Positions 56,030 to 64,000 of a DNA stretch of 64,000 bases are shown in pieces. The notes beneath the pieces were generated by a model that was given only the letters and a program-made list of their open reading frames with translations, had not been told where the DNA came from and did not search any database. The stretch spans positions 3,968,109 to 4,032,108 of the forward strand of contig JAJEKV010000004.1 in NCBI GenBank assembly GCA_021234155.1, given 5' to 3'. Both the position numbers and the translations under genes were made by a program. The first letter of the stretch is position 1; each line of letters starts with the position of its first letter. Source of the stretch: Isoetes taiwanensis. Taxonomy: Eukaryota; Streptophyta; Lycopodiopsida; Isoetales; Isoetaceae.

Positions 56030-59000
56030 GTCACTGTCTCGCGCAAGCCAGGAGCAGAGCATTATCATCCCCATCGGGCGGCCGTTGCCCAGCAAGGCAA
56101 GGGCCTCCATGCCGAGGCACATGAGCAACTCCGCCATTGCACGCGGGAGATGGCAAGACATGACAACGTCCTGCAAGAGCTGAGCTCCAGACTCCGGAGA
56201 ACAGAAACCACATCAAAGAACACACCAACCCCGCAAACCCACCAACCTACAGGACGTCAACCTGGAACACATGCTGTGGACACATCAGATCACGCCGAGG
56301 GCCGCCACCACCCGCGGCCGGCCACGACCCTATGCCTCACCCACCTCAACCAACGTGCGTGCCCCGTCGAACTTCAGAACGAGACGCAGGAGCCGCAATG
56401 TGGTAGTGCGAGGCCCGACGGAGGAGTCGGAGAACATCTCACTTCCGACTCGCACCACGCATCTTGGGCCGGATGATGTTCCCAGCACTGTGACCATTGG
56501 AAAGGCGAAGTCGTCATGGAATTGGCTCTGATCGCCCGGGTGGTCATCTTCCGCGATTGAGAGCGTGCGGCGGGTGGCCATCCCGCGTCGGTAGGAAGTT
56601 GAAGGGGACGGCTCAGACGTTGGCCGGGACTTGACCCAGCAAAGACAAAAGAGACCCGGCGTGAGCTGGCCAAAGTCGAGGGGCTGCCGCAGACATGGTG
56701 GGGCGGCGGGGCTGGTCCGGGGAAGGATCGCCGACCAGGGCGACCAAACGGGGATGCGGGCACTCCGCCCCTCGAGTCCCCTCGAGGGCCCCAGTGGCTG
56801 AGGCATCCACATCTTCCGCTCCCCACAGGACCACCACTACCACCGGACCTGAAGTGGCGATGCATGCCACTAAATAGGGATCGTGCCTGGCGTGGTATCT
56901 GGAATTGCCATGGCTTTCCATGGCGAAGGGGCGATCTCAATTCCGCCGCCATGGACATGGACCTTATCTTCCTCATGGAAACATGGGAACATCTTTGATT
57001 CTGAGGGCTACGATTTGCCGGGATACCAGCGCTCTCGTCTTCAATGAGTGCAGGGAAACGAGGACACGGAGGAAGTGCGTGTTATTACCGGGCGACCTTG
57101 GCCCAATCGGTCTCCACATTGTAAATGGGGCGAGGCTAACAGATACATTGTGGGTACGAGTGCGGAAACGGCGATGGCAGCCCTCTCTTTGTGGCTGCTT
57201 GCTACTTCCCACATGTTGAGAGCAACTTTACCACACGCGCTTGGATGTGGACGGGGCGGGAGCCCTATGTCGATCTATATGATGACATCTGGCTGATCTG
57301 AACAATTGGGCAAGGTCATGTTGCTTGGAGATTTCAATCTTGCAAAAGAGGGAAAGCAGATCCCAAAATTCGCACCTCTAGGCGAGGATGTGTTGCAAAT
57401 GGACCCCGCAGAGATGGTTTGGCCAAGGGCGCGGATGATAGCCGGGTGACGCGGTATGGCCGGGTATTTCTTTATTCTTTCGGCGAAATTATCTTTGATC
57501 GGTCATTTGCAATGGGCAGCTTACGGTGGCAGATCCTCCAGCCGCTTCACTTGTGGCGAGGGAGAACCGGGGGGCGGCACCGGTGTGGTGGATTACGTGC
57601 TAGCAGACGAGCAATGCCTACACTTGATCACTCAGCCCGGTGCCGGGACGGTGGGGGACGAGGAAGTAGACTCCGACCATCAGCCCTGTTCTTCTGAGAT
57701 AGATTGGCGAGGCCAACCGAAAGCACCCAACACCCCATGTACCACGGTTGCGTGCCGGACTATGATCATGCGGCGGTCTATGCGAGGATGCTTGAGCATG
57801 AGCCGAGTGCTTGCAACTCCCCACACTTCAACAAAGAGACGGCCCGGTGAACCGGCTCGCCGAGGGTAGGGGCGTGATGCTTTGGAAGAGACCGCTCGGC
57901 GATCCACGGGGGCTGCAACCACCTTCCCCCTTAATCACTGGTTCGATGGCGAATGTCGGGAGCTGAAACGATGGCTCCGCCAAGTCTTTGGACCCACCAT
58001 TCGCCCGCCAAGGCCGTCCGTCCAATACCGCTCCTTCCTCAAGACCAAGAAAGCCAGGTACCTTGCGGAGAACCAAGAATGAGATGTTTGGTCTTCTAGA
58101 TCGCCGCCCTAGGGCCTTACGGAGAAAGGTCTTGAGTAAGCTACGCATGACCCACGAAATATTACCGGGAACAATGGGTGAGATACTTGCGGTGTTGTAT
58201 GACCCAATGGGAAGCCGGGCACCCAGTACCTCGCATGTGCCTAGGCCCTAGCGGTCATTCTTGAAGGGGATGTCATAATGGGCACGCAGCGCCTGCCGCA
58301 TGAAGGGAAGGCGTGATTTGAATGGTATGGTGAGCTTCTCAAGTGGGTCGGGCCCCCAATGGTGCCGGTTACAAAGGCACTCTTCAACGGGGGCATTGCA
58401 AGAAGGCTTCCCCGACCTTGGACTACCATGGGGAGTTGTGGCCATATACAAAGCGGGGGACCCCCCCCCGACCAACTATCATTACCATTATGGTGGGGTT
58501 CGTCTTTGCCAAGTTGCTTTGGGATTCTTTGGTGATTGACACTTTGGGGGAGGATGGAGAAGTGCGGGCTCGCGACGCTGCAGCGGAGCTTCGCCCGGCA
58601 TTCTACTATTGACCATATCTTCACTCTGCGAACACTCATAGAGGATAGCGAATCGGCCTTGAGAATCATCTTGTTGCTTTGTGGATTCGCAAAGGCTTTT
58701 GACACCCGGTGCCTCCGGGCCGGGATAAGTTGTGGGACAGATTGAGACAGCTAGGGACCCCCGTCGACTTGCGAGAATGCTATATCTGAGACTATATCTG
58801 AGGCTTGCTCGGTCATCTCACCGTCGGGAGCGGGGCTGCCGGGGGCTGCCCTCTATCCCCGGCAGCTCTTCGGCTTGTACATTGACCAGCTAGAAGAATG
58901 GCTAGCATGGAGATGAGGCTTCGGTTGATGCACCACATAATCCGGCAACTCATATATGCTGATGATGTTGACCTGCTTTCGCATATACCCCGAGAGGACA

Positions 59001-60345
59001 TGCAACGCCACGGATGCTTTGGACACTTCGCGCCAATTCAGCGACATGAGAGTTAACTTGGCCAAGACAAGGGTGTGCTGCTGGTCCCATCATCCCGGCA
59101 CCCATGTCTTCCCTCATTCACTTACCGAGGGGGCAGTGTAGTGGAGGTGGCTCGGTCTTATAAGTATTTGGGCATTGAGTTTTCTACTACCACACACCGG
59201 GATGCATCCATCGAGGTTACGGGTCACTGCAGGCCGGAAAGCCACAGTATGCAATGCAAAACAACAAATCCAAAGTAGCTGTATGCATGGGGTCACCGGG
59301 CACACTTGTTCGGGGCCTTGGTTGAACCGGTCCTCCTCTATGGGGCAGAAGTGTGGGGGCGGTGATATCCCTCACCACTTGGAGCGATCTAGAGCAGTAT
59401 GAAGGCTTTCTTGGCGGGCACGGGGAGTGAAATCCACGGTCCCATATCAGATCTTGCTCCAAGAGACGAGGCTTCCTTCCATTCTGAGAGGGCGCTTTGG
59501 AGCGTCACATTATTTACTTCGGAAGGTGGTGGCTATGGATGAAGTCCGGCTGCCCAACCTTGCTTTGGCGATGGCGATGGGCATGCAGCGACTCAAAGCC
59601 TTCTTTGGAAAGACAAGCAAGCCCGGTGGTTCTCGCTATGGAATGTGCGAGGCACACAGATGTGGACCGGTGCATACAGAAGAAGGAACGCTGCCTTGAA
59701 GCAAGATACTTGGATGCTTGCTTCATGGCCAAGCTTTGGGATCAGAGGCCCCACGCATGTCAAGGTGGCAAATTATCGACAGCGAGGTTAATCCCATGCT
59801 CATGAGGGACCCACACCCCGCGCACCCATCTACCCATGAAAAGCGCGGGGTGATTGCTTCCATTCGCGACAGTGCACACCACCTCCGCATTGAGACGGGG
59901 AGATGGATTAGGGAGCAGCGTGAGGACGAGGGAGTGCCGTCGGTCTTTGTCAACAGGGCGCCATTGAGGATGAAAGTCACGCCCTCCAGGCCTGTCCGGC
60001 GTACGAGCATATCCGGGCTCGGTATGCTCGGTTAGTTGTGCCCCATCAGGCCTTGCATGAGCTACTGAGCACGGCCTCTGTAGGCTTGTTGGGATCGTAC
60101 CTCCGCGAGGTAATGGATACGCGGACTCAGTTATGCCCTCTGTCAGGCATTAACCTGTTTGTACTTGTGATTATGTATATAAGCGTGCGGTATGTCGGCA
60201 TCCTTATTGCTACTAAGTTTTTCCCAAAACCCCGGTGGGGTTTTTAATCCCGGTAGTATCGCTGCTTTGCTCTCTCTTTGTACTTGGGTCCCATAGGCCA
60301 GTTGGTCTCCGTGGACGATAAAATCATATTCTATTCTATTCTATC
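56030..60345 (+). mobile_element. LINE, near full length, many frameshifts
   Basis: A GC-rich block. Endonuclease remnants include MLLGDFNLAKEGKQIP near 57318 and GVVDYVLADEQ with VDSDHQP near 57585-57690 (the S-D-H end of an AP-type endonuclease). Reverse transcriptase signs are STIDHIFTLRTLIED near 58602, FAKAFDT near 58685, RQLLIYADDV-like sequence near 58940 and TYKYLGIEFSTTTHRDA near 59160. A C-terminal region has HHLRIETGRWIREQ and CPAYEHIR-like sequence near 59880-60025. It ends TGGACGATAAAATC plus (TTCTA)n at 60317-60345. The 56150-56880 part may be an ORF1 or the 5' end. Clade not resolved; the microsatellite tail argues against L1. The start is set by composition. Confidence 0.85.
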
Positions 60346-60788
60346 TAAGGCAACCATATATGTAAAGCTCTGTGGCGGCATCAATAAAAAACAAGGTCAC
60401 TAGAAACTGCAAACTTGTACATGTGTCAGGGTCATGATTTTTTATGGGTAGTCAGGTTCTGCTGTGGTCTACAATCCTTGGCATCTGTAAAAGGGACACA
60501 TGGCCAATGAGAATAGAGATAAATCAAGAGGAACTTCAAAGAAATCAATGAACAAATGGCACGAATAAGATGGTTGTAGACTTCGAAGGATAAAGTTACG
60601 ACTAGAAAGTCTAAGTGTAAGTTATACTGCAGATCACCAGAAGGTTATAGCTCAGCCTGATGTAAAAAAGCATCTTAAACATTTGAGTGCAACTATAACA
60701 AATGATAGCAAATGGTATGGGCATCTGTCTTACTTAGACCATTGTATGCAAGTCTTTCCTTCCAAATTTTTAAACAGAAGAAATATTT
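60346..60788. other. Unassigned DNA between LINE copies
   Basis: AT-rich, no gene or repeat recognised. Confidence 0.5.
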
Positions 60789-61850
60789 TTCTTTTTTTTT
60801 TTTAAGGACAACAAACTCTTATTTAATATTCCAGAAGAAGTACACTCATAGATGCAGAGACAGTCAGCAGACAAAAATAATCCACTGAGTGCAGCCACCT
60901 ATCTATACATAAGATAAGATACCCAAATATTCCTCAAAAATCAAATGTTTTTTCTCAAGAGCAAGCTGAGATAGGTATGCCTTCACTAAACGGTCTTGCG
61001 CCTCGTGAAGAAGTTGGTCGACACTAATTGATAAGCTTTTGAAGATACACAACTGTCTTCTTTTCCAAACAGACCACAACAACCAGCCTGAAGCTAAGTG
61101 GAAAGCCTGTTGCTGCAAGCTGTTCCAAGTGGAAGGATAAATGGCGAGAAGCACCTGCTGGGTAGTCAAGGCCACATGGAAGAGAGATAGTAACCATGAC
61201 CAAACTGGCTGAACTTGGTCACATAGAAAGAAGCAGTGCTCGAGACTCTCAACTTGTCGATTACACAGTGGGCAGAGTTCTGAAATACGGAGATATAACT
61301 TATCAACCAGCACATTAACCTGCAGACATCTGTGAAGGAGTTGCCACCATAAGGTAGAAACTTTGGGATGCAGCAATTTATTCGAGACCCAGGACCACAT
61401 ACGCTTCCACTAAGGAGGGGGAATGCAAAGCTGCCAACCAGCTCGAGGGGGGACAATGTCAACATCAACCAGCGTTTGATATAACGAATGCACAAGACGT
61501 TGTGCATTAACAATTTGGGGACCAATCCAAATAGGCACATCAACCGATTGTGAAGGAGCGTCTGGCAGAATCTCAGCCAGCTTTTGCCACAGAGCTCTGT
61601 CCCATCGAGATAGCATAAACTTAGCCTGAAGCATCCCAAGTCAACAAGTGTCCAGCCTCATACCAAGCACCAACTGTGAGAATACTAGCAAGCCTCCAAC
61701 GCCGCTGAGTCAATAGATGTACAATAGCACACAGAGGCATGTGATTATCCAGAGGAATCCACCAACACAGAGAACCTACTGTAGACACACACTTGGATTA
61801 ATCTTAAATAGCACACGAACTGTCTCCCAAGAATCAAGCAGTCCATTCAA
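60789..61850 (-). mobile_element. L1-type LINE, 3' fragment
   Basis: On the minus strand: AKFMLSRWDRALWQKLAEIL (about 61630), then a zf-RVT region VSTLWWQLLHRCLQVNVLVD, CPLCNRQVESLEHCFFLCDQ, then AFHLASGWLLWSVWKRRQLC (61400-60903). The T-rich run at 60789-60804 is its poly(A) tail. It belongs to the same broad L1 group as 40137-45450 and 1445-1872, and is 5' truncated or cut by the LINE that begins at 61851. Confidence 0.88.
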
Positions 61851-64000
61851 GAAGGAAGGAAGGAAGGAAGGAAGGAAGAAAGGTATTTTTATCGTCCGCG
61901 GAGACCAATCGGTCTATGGGACCCAATACAAAAACGCAGCAAGCGGATTTCTGCCCGGATTAAAAAACCCCTGCCCCGAAGGGTTTTCGAGGGAAAAACC
62001 GTGGCAGCAATCAGCCTGCTGACAAACTGTCCTAACATATAAAATGCAAAAACACCCAAATATATACTGTCATGCACTGCACCCGTAGTGCCTAATCAGC
62101 GGTCAGCCAGGCGGGGGCAAAGGTGACCTCGCAGATCCAGTACCTCCTGAATGTACGACCCCAGGGCACGTACTGACGGTGTGTTCATCATCAAATGTAA
62201 GGGCAAGTCCGCCGTTACTAAGGGGAGCGATCTGGCCCGGATCCGATCAACGCCGGGCAACTCGGAAAGTGTGAGACTCATCCTCAATGGCACCCGTTTG
62301 ACAACACCGGATGAGGCGCCCCCTGGCGGGACTCCCCAATCCACACCGCCTGCCTCGACGCGAAGATGGTGGGCACCGTGCGAATGGAGGCAATGAGTCC
62401 GCTTTTCGGGGGCAAATTTGGGAACGCAGTAGAATTTGTGGGCCCGGGCTAACACGGGGTTGATGTGCTCCTTGTAATGGGCCGTTTTGACCTGCTCTAG
62501 AGCGCCGGGGTCCCAGAGCTTGCCAAGGAAGCAAGCATCTAGGTACTCCAGCCGCCACGATCGGCAGCTGGGTCCACCGCGACGCACTTTTGTGCTCGCG
62601 ACGTTCCATCCGGGCGAGCCACCGATCTCTTACCCCTCCAATAGGCCCCGAGCGGCTGCGGACCCATTGCCACGGTGTAAGCGGTGGGAGCTGAGCATCA
62701 CCCATAGTAACCACTTTCTGGAAAATAGACGATGTGTCTATCAAGGGCTGCCCGTGGCGGCAAGAATCCGATTTCGCAGCAGTAGAATCTGATAGGGGAC
62801 CGAAGGTTTCACCCCAAGTGCCCGTGCCAAAAATGCCTTATGCACCTTCTCCAAGTCATTCCAGGTCGCCAAAGAGACGACCGGGCCCCAAACCTCGACC
62901 CGTCTGATGGAAGGGCGGGGCTCGACCGGTGCACGAAGCGGATGTCTTGGTGGCCCCAATCATAGAGCTCACGCACGGTGACCTGCTTGTTCTCGCATGG
63001 CATAAAGCGCTTTCCATCCTGCTGTCACCCGCAAGCGGATAGACGCCTCCCAGCAGAGCGAGGAGGGGAACTCCACCCCTAGGTACTTGTAGGTGGGCGT
63101 GACCTCCACAGGATGTCCCCGATATGTGAGTGCAGGAGGCATGGGATGACGTGAAGAGGATACCACCCTGGTCTTGGCCAGATTCACGCGCATGTCTGTA
63201 GCCTGACAAAATGTGTCTAGGGCATCCAGATGAGACTGCATAGCTTCTGAAGTGTGGGCCAGCAGGCCAACATCGTCCGCATAGATGAGCTGGCGGATGG
63301 CCTGGTACAAAAGCTGTATGCCATCCCCCCCATGCTCAGTAAGCCAGGGCTCTAACTGATCAATGTAGAGGCCAAAAAGTGTTGGTGAGAGGGGGCAACC
63401 CTGCCGGACCCCGATACTACTGGTGAATGCTTGGCCCGCCGGTCGCATCCTCGCCAAAACAACTCTCATACAACTTTCAGATATGGCATTCTCGCATTGG
63501 GCAGCGGCAGCCTCGCTGACGCAGTCTAGCCCACGCTTTTTCCCGGGAACCAGATCAAAAGCCTTCGCTAAGTCCACAAAGCAAGCAATACAAGTCCCGC
63601 CGATGGTTCCGGCTGTCTTCAATCGCCCGCAGCGGTGAAGATATGGTCAATCGTTGAGTGGCGGGGTCTAAAGCCCGCTTGTGTGAGGGGCTCGCGACAT
63701 CTGGCCGCTGCCCGGGTCAACCGCTTTGCTCGAGAATGCCGCCCAACAGCTTTGGCAAACACCGAATCGACCATGATCGTCCGGTAATTGGCGGGACGAT
63801 TGTGGGTCACCCGCCTTGTGAATGGGAACAACCCCGCTTGTGGTCCATTGCCTGGGAAACCTTCCCCGCAATGCTCATTGAACAGGGTAGTGAGGACGCA
63901 AGACAAGCGGCTGCCCCGCCCATTTGAGTAACTTCGGCCGCATACCATCGAGGTGGTTGCCTTTCCATTAGCCCGGCCGTTGCAGGGCCCTCCACAACAT
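61851..64000 (-). mobile_element. LINE copy, continues past window end
   Basis: The minus-strand 3' end lies at about 61880 next to a (GGAA)n tail (61851-61879). The best-preserved reverse transcriptase of the family is at 63622-62969: CFVDLAKAFDLVPGKK, GVRQGCPLSPTLFGLYID, IRQLIYADDVGLLAHT, MRVNLAKTRVV, TPTYKYLGVEFPS. Upstream, 63948-63619 has NYRTIMVDSVFAK and GFRPRHSTIDHIFT. The C-terminal part at 62744-62100 is frame-shifted. The 5' half lies beyond the window. High GC, low TA. Confidence 0.9.

Noticed and set aside
56150-57000. Several overlapping 60-200 codon frames on both strands
   Set aside because: GC-rich LINE DNA has few stops in any frame; only the plus-strand endonuclease and reverse transcriptase parts show family motifs.

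Overview
This window reads as plant nuclear DNA: AT-rich, repeat-dominated and gene-poor. One gene looks fully intact, a zinc-finger homeodomain (ZF-HD) transcription factor at 29226-29933, a class restricted to green plants. Plant PPR and cytochrome P450 fragments, pieces of plant-type mitochondrial DNA (nad1 with a group II intron end, a trnI-CAU-like tRNA, LSU rRNA) and many decayed retroelements support this. The mix (PLS-type PPR remnants, LINEs with microsatellite tails, an HUH/Rep-type transposon, a nad1 piece with no break where seed plants carry an intron) suggests a large-genome fern or similar non-seed plant. That last step is inference.

Layout. 0.2-3.3 kb: LINE 3' ends, one copy of a dispersed repeat and a tandem duplication. 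3352-9623: a DNA transposon with 24-bp terminal inverted repeats (TIRs) and a TTAG target duplication. It carries two tail-to-tail, intron-containing genes, a DDE/DDD-like transposase and a coiled-coil protein with a RING-like finger. 9.6-17.2 kb: mostly anonymous, with a LINE end and a cluster of hairpin-forming repeats. 17.2-20.0 kb: a PPR pseudogene split by about 1.9 kb that includes two non-autonomous inverted-repeat elements. 20-28 kb: SINE-like elements, a perfect hairpin, weak gene remnants. 28.5-30.3 kb: the ZF-HD gene. 31.7-33.2 kb: a broken HUH-endonuclease gene (replitron-like). 35.4-38.6 kb: a LINE fragment, a Ty3/gypsy integrase remnant, then an LTR followed by a tRNA-iMet primer-binding site. 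39.4-45.7 kb: mitochondrial-like DNA interrupted by a 5.3-kb L1-type LINE with a 14-bp target duplication. 47.1 kb: P450 3' fragment. 48.5 kb: a short poly(A) insert. 50.0 kb: mitochondrial-like LSU rRNA. 51.2-53.8 kb: a Ty1/copia remnant. 54.3-64.0 kb: three large copies of one GC-rich LINE family, plus an L1 fragment.

Almost everything outside the ZF-HD gene is mobile or a decayed copy. The two most interesting systems are the TIR transposon with its RING-like partner gene and the HUH/Rep-type transposon gene. Both carry frameshifts or stops here, so they are best studied through intact relatives. All calls come from reading the sequence and translations; no database search was run.
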